This document shows, piece after piece, positions 24,416 through 32,643 of a stretch of 64,000 nt of DNA. A program made the translations under genes and the position numbers. Below the pieces are notes generated by a model. It had not been told where the DNA came from. It was given only the letters and a program-made list of their open reading frames with translations, and made no database searches. Location: positions 141,957 to 205,956 of the forward strand of contig CAZNRN010000003.1 of assembly GCA_964575605.1 (NCBI GenBank). Reading direction: 5' to 3'. Source of the stretch: JAPWJZ01 sp964575605. Its GTDB lineage: Bacteria > Pseudomonadota > Alphaproteobacteria > Micavibrionales > UBA2020. Numbering within the stretch: the stretch's first letter is position 1; each line of letters begins with the position of its first letter.

Positions 24416-24717
24416 GGCGTTTCCTTTTTAAAGAACAGAAATGTCGTTGATGGGGGCGAATTGCCCCAACCCGAAGTGCGGAAGGACGAAAAACGGGAGG
24501 CCACCACATGCCTGCCGACGTCCTGAAAACTTGATTAGTCCCCTTCCCCAGTCATCGCCCGAATTCGGCGGCGGAAAAGTTTAGTCCCCTTGTCGCGTAG
24601 TACCGTAGTTTTCTTAAAGTAATAGTGCCTTCTTTTTAGCAGAAGGGGCGGCAGGGCAAAAACCCTGCCGCCTTATCTGTTGCGTCGCTTAACTCAAGCG
24701 AAGCAATCCCAGAGGGA
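24416..24717 (-). promoter_or_regulatory. rplL-rpoB intergenic leader with two hairpins
   Basis: The 302-base gap carries no gene. On the minus strand, right after rplL, GGCGGCAGGG/CCCTGCCGCC (24647-24672) forms a 10-bp hairpin, and CCTTCT/AGAAGG (24628-24646) a second smaller one, without a proper U-run. In enterobacteria this junction holds an attenuator and an RNase III site that lower rpoBC expression relative to rplJL; a similar role here is inferred from position. Confidence 0.55.
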
Positions 24718-25089
24718 TTACTTCAGCTCGACTTTCGCGCCGACTTCTTCCAGCTTCTTCTTCATCGCGTCAGCGTCTGCCTTAGCAACGCCAGCTTTGA
24801 GAGGCTTGGGAGCGCCTTCAACGAGGTCTTTCGCTTCTTTCAGGCCCAGGCCCGTGATTTCGCGAACGACTTTGATGACTTCGATTTTCTTCTCGCCGGC
24901 AGCAGCCAGGACCACGTCGAATTCGGTCTTAGCTTCAGCAGCAGGGCCTGCACCGCCGCCAACAGCCGCGACAGCGACCGGAGCAGCAGCAGAGACGCCC
25001 CATTTTTCTTCGAGAAGTTTCGAGAGTTCGGCAGCTTCGAGAACGGTCAGTTTCGACAGTTCGTCGACGATTTTTGCCAGATCAGCCAT
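24718..25089 (-). CDS. rplL: 50S ribosomal protein L7/L12
   Basis: 123 residues. The N-terminal dimerisation domain (MADLAKIVDELSKLTVLEAA), an Ala/Gly/Val-rich hinge (about 38-55) and the factor-binding C-terminal domain (EFDVVLAAAGEKKIEVIKVV) are all typical. L12 dimers on L10 form the stalk that recruits translation GTPases. It is 55 bases downstream of rplJ. Confidence 0.98.
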   Translation of the reverse strand: MADLAKIVDELSKLTVLEAAELSKLLEEKWGVSAAAPVAVAAVGGGAGPAAEAKTEFDVVLAAAGEKKIEVIKVVREITGLGLKEAKDLVEGAPKPLKAGVAKADADAMKKKLEEVGAKVELK

Positions 25090-25144
25090 TTTTAGTACTC
25101 CTTGTTAGATAGTTCGTTTGTTTACATTAACCAGACTTAAGCTC

Positions 25145-25654
25145 TTAGCCTTTCGAGGCGTAAGCGCTGATGACACGGGCCACCTGAGCCGCCGGTGCTT
25201 GCGACAGGGTTGCGAGGCGCTGGGCGGGAGCCTGAAGCAGGCCGACCAGTTTGCCGCGCAGTTCGTCGAGCGAGGGCAGTTTCGAGAGTGCCACAACAGC
25301 CGCCGTATCGAGGACCTTGTCGCCGAGTGCGCCGCCGATGATAACGAGCTTTTCGTTATCCTTGGCGAAGTTGGCGATGATCTTCGCGGCAGCGACAGCG
25401 TCTTTCGACGTGGCGATACCGACGGGGCCCTTGAGCATGGGGCCGATGCCTTCAAAGCGCGTACCCTTGAGAGCCCTGAGCACGAGCCTGTTCTTGGATA
25501 CCTTGAAGTCGACGCCTTCCTTGCGCGTTTTCACGCGGAGCTCGGAAACCTGGCCAGCCGTCAGACCCACGTTCTGGGTCACAACGATGGATTCGATTTC
25601 GCCGAGCGTCTTTTGCAAGCCAGTGACGACTTCAGCTTTTTTTGCACGATCCAC
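25145..25654 (-). CDS. rplJ: 50S ribosomal protein L10
   Basis: L10 anchors L12 dimers to the ribosome. The start is the GTG at 25654 (VDRAKKAEVVTGLQKTLGEI), giving 169 residues, the family length. It follows a GGAGAATAT motif. A longer frame starting with TTG at 25768 adds 38 residues with no family match. The L10 core NVGLTAGQVSELRVK is present, and the C-terminal helix for L12 binding ends ISAYASKG. Confidence 0.94.
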   Translation of the reverse strand: MDRAKKAEVVTGLQKTLGEIESIVVTQNVGLTAGQVSELRVKTRKEGVDFKVSKNRLVLRALKGTRFEGIGPMLKGPVGIATSKDAVAAAKIIANFAKDNEKLVIIGGALGDKVLDTAAVVALSKLPSLDELRGKLVGLLQAPAQRLATLSQAPAAQVARVISAYASKG

Positions 25655-25898
25655 GGGATATTCTCCGTTTCTTTTCGTTTGGCGCGCTTCCTTAAGGGAA
25701 GTTTGCCGGGTTGCAGTTAAGAAGGCGCTATCCTGCCTTCCACCGTAGTTCCCGTCCCGAAGCGTCAAGCCGTAACGAAATAGTACCGTTAAAACTCTTC
25801 TTCCTCGTCTGTACTGGCCCTTATCGGTTTAATCCCTTGCGGGTGCCTGTAGTCTCGGACAGGGATCTGGATGGGGCCGAAGCCCCGCCCAAATTCAG
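25655..25898 (-). promoter_or_regulatory. rplJ leader region (probable L10 autoregulatory leader)
   Basis: A gene-free 244-base stretch separates rplA from rplJ, the position where L10/L12 binds its own mRNA in many bacteria. A very stable GGGGC-TTCG-GCCCC hairpin stands at its start (about 25873-25886) right after rplA. I did not model the full L10-leader fold, so the regulatory role rests on position. Confidence 0.4.
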
Positions 25899-26636
25899 TT
25901 ACGCAGCAGCCCTTACGAGGCTTGCGAGGTCCAGCTTCACGCCGGGGCCCATCGTCGACGAGAGGCTTGCCTTTTTCAGGTAGTTGCCTTTCATCGTCTG
26001 CGGTTTTGCTTTCAACAGCGCGTCCATCAGGGCGCGGATGTTTTCGCAAAGTTTCTTCTCGTCGAAAGAAGCCTTGCCCACGCCGACGTGGACGATGCCT
26101 TCTTTCTGCGCGCGGAACTCGATAGAACCGCCCTTGGCAGCCTTGACAGCCGAGGTGACGTCCATCGTGACCGTGCCCAGTTTCGGGTTCGGCATCAGGC
26201 CTTTGGGGCCCAGGATCTGGCCGAGCTTACCGACGGTGCCCATCATGTCCGGCGTCGCGATCACGCGCTCGAAAGGCATTTTGCCTTTCTGCACTTCAGC
26301 TGCCAGGTCATCGTCACCGACGACGTCTGCGCCTGCTTTCTTAGCTTCTTCGGCCTTGGGGCCTTTTGCGAAGACGGCGACGCGGATGGTTTTGCCGGTG
26401 CCGTTCGGCAGGATCACCATGCCGCGGACGTTCTGGTCCGACTGCTTGGTGTCGATGCCGAGGTTGACGGCGAGTTCGATGGTTTCATCGAATTTCGCGT
26501 TGGCGTTCGACTTGATGTATTTAACCGCTTCTTCCAGCGTCCAGACCTTGGTGCGGTCCTGAGCTTCGCGTACGCTGCGCAGACGCTTGGTGTAGGGCGA
26601 TTTTTTGCCTTTGGTCTCTTCTTTTTTCTTGGCCAT
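25899..26636 (-). CDS. rplA: 50S ribosomal protein L1
   Basis: L1 forms the mobile stalk at the E site. The 245 residues are about 12 longer than usual, owing to the Lys-rich N-terminus (MAKKKEETKGKKSPYTKRL). The core VELAVNLGIDTK-like strand (IELAVNLGIDTKQSDQNVRG) and the MPNPKLGTVT motif are intact. It overlaps nothing and lies three bases downstream of rplK. Confidence 0.97.
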   Translation of the reverse strand: MAKKKEETKGKKSPYTKRLRSVREAQDRTKVWTLEEAVKYIKSNANAKFDETIELAVNLGIDTKQSDQNVRGMVILPNGTGKTIRVAVFAKGPKAEEAKKAGADVVGDDDLAAEVQKGKMPFERVIATPDMMGTVGKLGQILGPKGLMPNPKLGTVTMDVTSAVKAAKGGSIEFRAQKEGIVHVGVGKASFDEKKLCENIRALMDALLKAKPQTMKGNYLKKASLSSTMGPGVKLDLASLVRAAA

Positions 26637-26639
26637 GTG

Positions 26640-27074
26640 TTAGCCCTCCACCACTTCGACGCCCATGGAACGTGCGGTACCGGCGATCGATTTCATCGCG
26701 GTGTCGACGTTTGCGGCGTTCATGTCCTTGAGTTTCGCTTCTGCGATCTCGCGGAGCTGTTTCTTCGTGATCTTGCCCACGTTGGCATCTTTGCCGGTCG
26801 TGCCCGAGCCTTTTTCAAGCTTGGCTGCTTTCATGATGTAGTAGGAAGCAGGGGGGGTCTTCATCACGAAGGTGAAGGAACGGTCAGCATAGACCGTAAT
26901 CACGCAGGGGATCGGCATGCCAGGTTCCATGCCCTGGGTTTGCGCGTTGAAGCCCTTGCAGAATTCCATGATGTTCACGCCTGCCTGACCGAGAGCGGGG
27001 CCGATGGGCGGCGAGGGGTTGGCTTTACCAGCCGGAACGACCAGCTTGATATAGCCCTGTACTTTCTTTGCCAT
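26640..27074 (-). CDS. rplK: 50S ribosomal protein L11
   Basis: 144 residues, typical. The N-terminal block KVQGYIKLVVPAGKANPSPP and the C-terminal rRNA-binding domain (MKSIAGTARSMGVEV) match the family. L11 binds the GTPase-associated 23S region. It is the first gene of the rplKAJL-rpoBC run. In most alphaproteobacteria nusG directly precedes it; here nusG is 10 kb away. Confidence 0.98.
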   Translation of the reverse strand: MAKKVQGYIKLVVPAGKANPSPPIGPALGQAGVNIMEFCKGFNAQTQGMEPGMPIPCVITVYADRSFTFVMKTPPASYYIMKAAKLEKGSGTTGKDANVGKITKKQLREIAEAKLKDMNAANVDTAMKSIAGTARSMGVEVVEG

Positions 27075-27186
27075 TTAAATCTCCTTTACAGGTCAAAGGG
27101 TTGTGGTACGGCTCCGGCTGGACTCTACCGGTGAGCCTCCCACAGCTATCCCCGCGAACTTTTGATAAAGAATCGCGTGGTGCGGC

Positions 27187-27216
27187 AATATATATCCCTA
27201 TTTCTCTGGAATGCAA
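27187..27216 (-). promoter_or_regulatory. Candidate proximal promoter of rplK
   Basis: On the minus strand TTGCAT (27211-27216) and TATATT (27187-27192) are 18 bases apart, about 110 bases upstream of rplK. Confidence 0.4.
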
Positions 27217-27294
27217 GGAAATTCGGTGTGGATATGTGCGCCCGCAGCAGAAAAGTTATGGATTGTAGCACACCTCACCCTCGCTGATATGTTA

Positions 27295-27324
27295 TGTATA
27301 TTGACCGGCGCCAGGTTTTGTCAA
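27295..27324 (-). promoter_or_regulatory. Candidate distal promoter of rplK
   Basis: A perfect TTGACA (27319-27324) and TATACA (27295-27300) lie 18 bases apart on the minus strand. The -35 box abuts the stop codon of the preceding membrane-protein gene. Because nusG is not next door, rplK needs its own promoter, and this fits. Confidence 0.6.
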
Positions 27325-27735
27325 TCAGCCCTTATGGAGAGCAAGATCGGTCTGTTTTCCGCCTCTGCTCTCGCGCCGCCAAATGGCCAGGGTAACGGCC
27401 AGCACGGTCACAAAGGCCGCTGCCACCCCGACGTCGATATATTCGGGGCTGGCATGGATGCCTGCCTTTTGCAGCAGGTAATCGATATAGGAAATCGTCA
27501 GCCTGTCCTGCCCCCGCGCTTCCTTGATGTCCCAGTGCCAGTCGGTCAGGGGGCAGTAACCGATTGTACCGTACCATGCCCCGACACCCAGCCAGCAAAC
27601 GGCGGTCGCCCCTAACAGCCAGCGGTGGGCAAGGCGCGTGGCAGGCCATATCCACCCGAACAGGTTGAAGAAGATAACGCAGACGTGAAAAACGTCGAAA
27701 AAGATATCAGCCGCCAAAAGCTGCCCGGACGTCAT
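27325..27735 (-). CDS. DUF2784-like small membrane protein
   Basis: 136 residues with three to four hydrophobic segments (about 8-30, 38-55 and 100-118). The block GYCPLTDWHWDIKEARGQ followed by SYIDYLL resembles the GxCPLT...SFIDxYL signature of DUF2784. A paralogue with the same block lies at 28230-28616, two genes upstream. Function unknown. It overlaps the secreted-protein gene upstream by four bases (ATGA), so the two are translationally coupled. Confidence 0.82.
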   Translation of the reverse strand: MTSGQLLAADIFFDVFHVCVIFFNLFGWIWPATRLAHRWLLGATAVCWLGVGAWYGTIGYCPLTDWHWDIKEARGQDRLTISYIDYLLQKAGIHASPEYIDVGVAAAFVTVLAVTLAIWRRESRGGKQTDLALHKG

Positions 27736-28169
27736 TCCGGCGCCATGCTGCCGGTCTGGCTTTCCTCGCGCTGTTCGCGGCGGAATTCCTGGAACTGCTT
27801 GGCGTAATCGAGGGCTTTGTCGACCTGCCCCTGATGCTGGGTGGCGAAATTGCGAACGGCGTCGGCGCTGGGCGGCTTGATATCGTATTTATCGGCGAAT
27901 GACTTCATATCCTCGACCGAGGGCGTCTGGTCGCCGTACTGCTCTTTATATTTGTTGGCGAGATCCTGCATCTGCTGCATCTTGCCCTGCTCTTCTTCGA
28001 CGGACGCGGGTTCATTTGCGGTGACGTCGGGTTCACCTTCGCTGCCCGTTGCGGGTTGTGACGTGTCCGCATCCTGCTGGCTATAGGCCTCGCCCTCATC
28101 ACCCTGCGCAAAAACGGGAGTATGGGTGGCAACCAACAGGCCGAGCACGAGGGGCAACAGGTATTTCAT
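27732..28169 (-). CDS. Secreted acidic protein, unknown function
   Basis: 145 residues with a signal peptide (MKYLLPLVLGLLVATHTPVFAQ). The mature part starts with an acidic, Ser/Thr/Glu-rich linker (to about residue 60), followed by helical segments (QQMQDLANKYKEQYGDQTPS and VDKALDYAKQFQEFRREQRE). No family recognised. Likely periplasmic. It is sandwiched between two DUF2784-like membrane genes, which suggests a joint envelope role. Confidence 0.8.
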   Translation of the reverse strand: MKYLLPLVLGLLVATHTPVFAQGDEGEAYSQQDADTSQPATGSEGEPDVTANEPASVEEEQGKMQQMQDLANKYKEQYGDQTPSVEDMKSFADKYDIKPPSADAVRNFATQHQGQVDKALDYAKQFQEFRREQREESQTGSMAPE

Positions 28170-28229
28170 GACATCACCTTTTTGAACGGGAGGCCGTATC
28201 TTAAGGCAGGCCGCGGGAATGGCAAGAGG

Positions 28230-28616
28230 TCAGGCGGCGCGCGCCGGGCGCATAAACCCGCGCTCCGACAGCCACATAAAGCCGGTAAGGGCGATCAGCA
28301 CCACAAAGGCGCTTGAGGTCGCAATGTCGATGAGCTGAGCGTTCATCATCATGCCGGCCTGTGTAAAGATGTGGTCTATCCAGCTGGAGGGCAGTTCGGT
28401 CATGCCGGCGGCCTCTTTAACCTTCCACTGCAGTGCGGTGAGGGGGCACCAGCCGGTTTCGCCCTTCAAAGGCCCGATAATGAACCAGCAGAAAGCGATA
28501 CCCGCCACCACCGCACGATGGGCCATGCGGCTGCGGGCATACCGCCAGCCCGTAAGGGCGAAGGCCAGCACGGCAAAATGCAGCAAATAAAGCGCAATAT
28601 CAAGCAATTGAAGCAT
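28230..28616 (-). CDS. DUF2784-like small membrane protein (paralogue)
   Basis: 128 residues, three to four hydrophobic segments. The GWCPLTALQWKVKEAAGM block and SSWIDHIFTQAGM match the corresponding part of the 27325 product, including the spacing. It is the first gene of a three-gene unit (28230, 27732, 27325). The C-terminus is basic (RGFMRPARAA). Function unknown. Confidence 0.82.
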   Translation of the reverse strand: MLQLLDIALYLLHFAVLAFALTGWRYARSRMAHRAVVAGIAFCWFIIGPLKGETGWCPLTALQWKVKEAAGMTELPSSWIDHIFTQAGMMMNAQLIDIATSSAFVVLIALTGFMWLSERGFMRPARAA

Positions 28617-28796
28617 CAGCTAAGTCCCCGCCCCGATTCTAGCCCGAAGCGGATTCGGAGCACCAGCGAATTCCAGAGTCACTTTAACCTTTTATTAAAC
28701 CCCGCAACCTATAATTGATTATGACTAAAATGCGCGGGGTTTTCGATGAGCCATGCGGCGATACACGCCAACCGGGTTCGCAGGCAGGAGAAAGTA

Positions 28797-29786
28797 ATGG
28801 CTGATTTCGATTTTGAAAAAGCTGTCGAAGAGGCCAAGCACGACTTCCCTGAGGAAACGAAGAACGTCACCTTCATCGACCTTGATGCCGATGACGCCGA
28901 CAAGAAATTGCGCGACTGGATAGACAGCCTCTCCGCTATCACCAAGACAAACATGCAGCGCACCGGCACTATCAATGACCTGACAACCTCCAGCAGCGGC
29001 TTTGCTTTCCACGCGCCGCAGGAAAACAAGCGCGTCGTGGCCATGCACAGCAAATATTGCGCCGATATTTCGATGTTCGAGCATGCGCCGGAAAAACAGG
29101 CGGCCTATGTCTTCGACCACGAACTGGGCCATATCGTCGTGCCCGATGCCGACCACGCCACCAACAAGGCGGAGCACGGCGCAGACGATTTCGCCGTCAT
29201 CCGCGGGTTGAAGCGCGGGACGATGGACAAGAAAGACATCCAGCTGATAGCAGACGCGCGCGCCACCGATTTTTTCCTCTACGGCGACCTCACGCACCTG
29301 ACGACCGTGTCGCTCGACAATATTCTCGTCAACCCCAAGAACACCGACTTCCTCTCGCTTTCGGCGAAAGAGATCGCGCAGATCGCCGGGAAGCACGCGC
29401 AAACCTTTGGCAAAAACAAGGAAGTGCGTGACGACATGAACGAAACCTATAGGGTCAAGGGCTTGTCTGACGCACCGCTGTCGCAGGAAGCATGCCAGAA
29501 ACGCCTCGAGCAGCTGGGGCAGGTCTGCCTCGACGCCAACAAGAACTCGCTGCAGTTCTATATCGCCGCGCGTATTGTGAAAAGCGCGATGGAACATGGC
29601 GGTATCAATAACATGCCGCTCGACACCTCGGGCCCCGAGTGGGAAAAAGTCGCAAAGGTTATCGAGCAGAAAACCAAAGGGCGCGACCTCGGCGCGAAAG
29701 AGGCTGTCGACAAGCCCGTTTACGACGCCGACAAAAAACCCTCAGGTGTCATGGACAGGCTGCGCAATATGATGAAACTGACCTAG
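28797..29786 (+). CDS. Putative zinc metallopeptidase, IrrE/ImmA-like motif
   Basis: 329 residues. H108-E-L-G-H112 is followed by an E126-H-G-A-D-D-F-A segment, the same HELGH...ExxADxFA arrangement as in ImmA/IrrE-type (M78) peptidases; whole-length homology is not shown. IrrE-like enzymes cleave repressors or control stress responses, but no repressor gene is adjacent. No signal peptide, so cytosolic. The start at 28797 is chosen for the AGGAGAAAG motif; a longer frame from 28746 lacks one. The stop overlaps the convergent ankyrin gene by four bases. Confidence 0.8.
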   Translation: MADFDFEKAVEEAKHDFPEETKNVTFIDLDADDADKKLRDWIDSLSAITKTNMQRTGTINDLTTSSSGFAFHAPQENKRVVAMHSKYCADISMFEHAPEKQAAYVFDHELGHIVVPDADHATNKAEHGADDFAVIRGLKRGTMDKKDIQLIADARATDFFLYGDLTHLTTVSLDNILVNPKNTDFLSLSAKEIAQIAGKHAQTFGKNKEVRDDMNETYRVKGLSDAPLSQEACQKRLEQLGQVCLDANKNSLQFYIAARIVKSAMEHGGINNMPLDTSGPEWEKVAKVIEQKTKGRDLGAKEAVDKPVYDADKKPSGVMDRLRNMMKLT

Positions 29787-30664
29787 GACGGCCCGCGCAG
29801 CTTCAGCCGTTTCATCGGCTTCACCGATGACCCTTTTTCCATCTCGGCCTCGATGCGCAGATGCACAAGGCGCTTCGCCTCGCCGTCGATCAGGGCAACA
29901 ATAGCCTTGCAACCGTTCAGCTCCGCATGCTGGCGCGCGGTGCGTCCGGCCATATCGGCCGTGGCGATATCGACGCGGGATGAAATAAGTTTGGCCGCGG
30001 CATGCACATTGCCGGATTGCGCGGCGGCAATCAGCGGCGTCACGCCAAGGCGGTTCGCCTGCGCTGTATTCGCGCCCATATCCAGCAATTCATCGAAAAC
30101 CTTCCGGCCGCACTGTTCTATCGCGCGGATAAGCGGGGAATTGCCGTCGTTGTCGCCCGCGTCAGGGTCGGCGCCGAGGCGTTTCAGCTGGTGCAGGGTT
30201 TTCGTGCGCCCTGCACAGGTGGCGGTCATGAAAGCCGTGTTGCCGCAATCGTCTTTCTGGTTCATGTCGGCTTTGTGCGCCGCCAGCAGTTCGATCATTT
30301 CCGGCGTATCGCCGCAGGCGGCAACCGACAGGGGAAAACAGGCGGAGGCGTCGGGCGTATCGGGCGACGCGCCCTTTTCCAGCAGCAGCCGCGCAATATC
30401 TACCAAGCCTTCTGTTGCCGCCAGCAGGAGGGGCGTCTGCGTCAGCTGCACGGCCGTATCGGGCTTCGCGCCTGCGTCCAGCACCGCCTTCACCGTCTCT
30501 GCGCTTTTTGATTGCACCGCCAGCGCCAGCAACGTACGGCCCATGCTGACAAAAGCCTCGAGGTCCCTGCCCGTTTGGCGCTCGAGGATATGTTTCACGA
30601 GCCGCGCGTTTCCCTTTTCCGCCGCGTCGCATAGCGTTTCGAGGAGGAGGTCTTCCTTATCCAT
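29783..30664 (-). CDS. Ankyrin-repeat protein 4 of the cluster, tailed
   Basis: 293 residues, about seven ankyrin repeats from residue 10 to 265 (for example TQTPLLLAATEGLVDIARLL), then GSSVKPMKRLKLRGPS, a variant tail. No signal peptide. The ATG overlaps the end of the gene upstream by eight bases. It is last in a run of four ankyrin genes. Its N-terminus (MDKEDLLLETLCDAAEKGN) follows the same DL-x3-x-A pattern as its siblings, but it is the most diverged copy. Confidence 0.9.
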   Translation of the reverse strand: MDKEDLLLETLCDAAEKGNARLVKHILERQTGRDLEAFVSMGRTLLALAVQSKSAETVKAVLDAGAKPDTAVQLTQTPLLLAATEGLVDIARLLLEKGASPDTPDASACFPLSVAACGDTPEMIELLAAHKADMNQKDDCGNTAFMTATCAGRTKTLHQLKRLGADPDAGDNDGNSPLIRAIEQCGRKVFDELLDMGANTAQANRLGVTPLIAAAQSGNVHAAAKLISSRVDIATADMAGRTARQHAELNGCKAIVALIDGEAKRLVHLRIEAEMEKGSSVKPMKRLKLRGPS

Positions 30665-31634
30665 TCTTTGCCGTCAATTTGATGCGGAAAGGTTTCGCGG
30701 GCGCGGGAGCTCCCTTGCGCGGCGCGTTGTCGATGATATAGGTGATATGTTCATGGCCCGCTTCGGTGGCTATCGCACCCGCCGTTTTGCCCTCCGGAGA
30801 TATCAATGCCGGGTTCGCGCCCAGCGCAAGCAGTTTGCGGGCGCTCTCTCCCTTGCCATCCTCTGCTGCTTGCATCAATGCGGTTTTACCTTCTTCATCT
30901 GCGGCGTCTATATCTATCCCTGCCGCGACAAGTTTTTCCATTACTCCCGTTTCCCCCGCCTTTGCGGCCACCATTAGCAAGGTCTGGCCATCGCGCAAAG
31001 GGGCTGCAGGGTCGGCGGCGCATTCAAGCAACGTGTCAAAGGCCTCGCGGCTATGGTTTGCGATGGCTTTTCCCAGCGCCAGTGCGCCGAGCTTGTTCAT
31101 GTCCGCGCCATGTTCGCTGAGGATGCGGATAACGCCCGCGTGACCTTTTTCGGCGGCAAGGTGGACGGCTGTTTTGCCCCAGTCATCCTCGATCTCGATG
31201 TTCGCGCCCTTTGACAGCAGCATCAGGGTGATGGTTTCTAAACCCTTCTCGGCGGCCGCCAGCAACGGCGCTTCATGGGCGTTTATGGGCGCGCTGTCGG
31301 TGTTTGCGCCGCGCGACAGCAGCAACGAAACAACCTGCGGCACACCGCCATAATAAGCGCCGACGGCGCGCGAGAGCGGCGTATGCCACGTGTTTATTTC
31401 CCGCGCGTTCACGTCAGCGCCCGCATCCAGCAGCGCAGAAATACTGTCCGTGTCGGCTTTCGAAATGGCCAGCAGCAAGGGCGTCCATCCCCTGTCGGAC
31501 GGCTGGTTCAAATCTGTGACCTGGCGGGAGGCAAGAATACCCTTCACGCGCGGGACATCGCCTTTTTCAATCGCCTCGAGAAGGTCGTCGGCCGAAAATG
31601 CTTTTGCAGCCGCGTTGAATGCGTCATTGGCCAT
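30657..31634 (-). CDS. Ankyrin-repeat protein 3 of the cluster, tailed
   Basis: 325 residues, roughly eight ankyrin repeats (30-305), for example GWTPLLLAISKADTDSISAL. It begins MANDAFNAAAKAFSADDLLE, close to the 31624 product, and ends AKPFRIKLTAKNG. The ATG lies inside the last codons of the upstream gene (11-base overlap). A protein-binding scaffold is the usual reading; the target is unknown. Confidence 0.92.
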   Translation of the reverse strand: MANDAFNAAAKAFSADDLLEAIEKGDVPRVKGILASRQVTDLNQPSDRGWTPLLLAISKADTDSISALLDAGADVNAREINTWHTPLSRAVGAYYGGVPQVVSLLLSRGANTDSAPINAHEAPLLAAAEKGLETITLMLLSKGANIEIEDDWGKTAVHLAAEKGHAGVIRILSEHGADMNKLGALALGKAIANHSREAFDTLLECAADPAAPLRDGQTLLMVAAKAGETGVMEKLVAAGIDIDAADEEGKTALMQAAEDGKGESARKLLALGANPALISPEGKTAGAIATEAGHEHITYIIDNAPRKGAPAPAKPFRIKLTAKNG

Positions 31635-32643
31635 TTTTTGCCCCCAGCGTTATGCGGAATGGTTTCACGGGCTTGATGGCGACGGAGGTGCCTGCGTTCG
31701 CAAGCATCGCGTTTTTTCCGTCGATCAGGCTCACGACATGTGTGTTACCCTGTTTCTGGGCGATCTGCCGCGGTGTCTCGCCGTCATTCGCTGCAACGTT
31801 GGGGTCTGCGCCCAGTTCGAGCAGGCGGCGCACCGACGCGCCGCGGCCCGCGTTGGCAGCGTAGTACAGCGCGGTTTTTCCCTCGCCGTTTTGGTAATCC
31901 ACGCCATAACCTTTCTGGACGAGGAAATCGATAACGCCCGTCTCGCCCCAGATAGCCGCCGACATCAGCAGGGTCGAGCGGTTGTCATGGCGCGGCGATA
32001 CATCCGCGCCCTCGTCGATCAGCACTTCAAAGGCTTCGCGGTGGCGGTAAATCAACGCCTTGTCGAGCGGCGTCCATTCGAAATCGCTTTTCCTGTCGAT
32101 ATCGCCGCCGTGACGTTTTAAAATGCGGATAACCTCGCCGAGGCCTTCCTGCGCGGCAAGGTGTACAACGGTTTCGCCATGGAACACCTCGGTGTTGGGA
32201 TCGGCGCCTTTTTGCAGCAGCAGTTCAACCGAGGCTTCGTCTGCGCGCTTGACGGCGAATTGCAGCGGCTTCTCTCCATGTTCGGCATGCGAGGGAGAAT
32301 TCACTTGCGCCCCCGCCTCCAGCAGCATTGCAACGATTGCAGGGGTCGAGCGGTAGTAACCGATGGCAAAGGTCAGCGGCGTCCAGCTTTCGCTGTCGAC
32401 ATAGCTAGGACGAGCCTCGGCATGCGCGCCACCGTCCAGCACCTGTTTCACGATGTCTTTCTCGCCCGTCGCGATTGCACGGTAAAGCGGTGTCCAGCCG
32501 TCACCGAGCGACCCGTCCATGGGGATGCGTTTCGAGGCAATAATCTCGCCGATTAACGGCCTGTCTTTTTTCTCTATAGCGTCCAGCAGGTCCTTGAGCA
32601 CGTATTCGGGTGCGGCGACATGATTGAAGGCGTTACTGGCCAT
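31624..32643 (-). CDS. Ankyrin-repeat protein 2 of the cluster, tailed
   Basis: 339 residues, about eight repeats. The start at 32643 gives MASNAFNHVAAPEYVLKDLL, parallel to the next gene's N-terminus; a non-ATG start 13 codons earlier lies wholly within the upstream gene. It ends SVAIKPVKPFRITLGAKNGQ. GGGGGCT ahead of the ATG, inside the upstream gene's tail codons, can serve as Shine-Dalgarno. Confidence 0.92.
   Translation of the reverse strand: MASNAFNHVAAPEYVLKDLLDAIEKKDRPLIGEIIASKRIPMDGSLGDGWTPLYRAIATGEKDIVKQVLDGGAHAEARPSYVDSESWTPLTFAIGYYRSTPAIVAMLLEAGAQVNSPSHAEHGEKPLQFAVKRADEASVELLLQKGADPNTEVFHGETVVHLAAQEGLGEVIRILKRHGGDIDRKSDFEWTPLDKALIYRHREAFEVLIDEGADVSPRHDNRSTLLMSAAIWGETGVIDFLVQKGYGVDYQNGEGKTALYYAANAGRGASVRRLLELGADPNVAANDGETPRQIAQKQGNTHVVSLIDGKNAMLANAGTSVAIKPVKPFRITLGAKNGQ

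Noticed and set aside
25655..25768. Longer N-terminus for L10 starting with TTG
   Set aside because: The extra 38 residues do not resemble L10, and a GTG with a good Shine-Dalgarno gives the family length.
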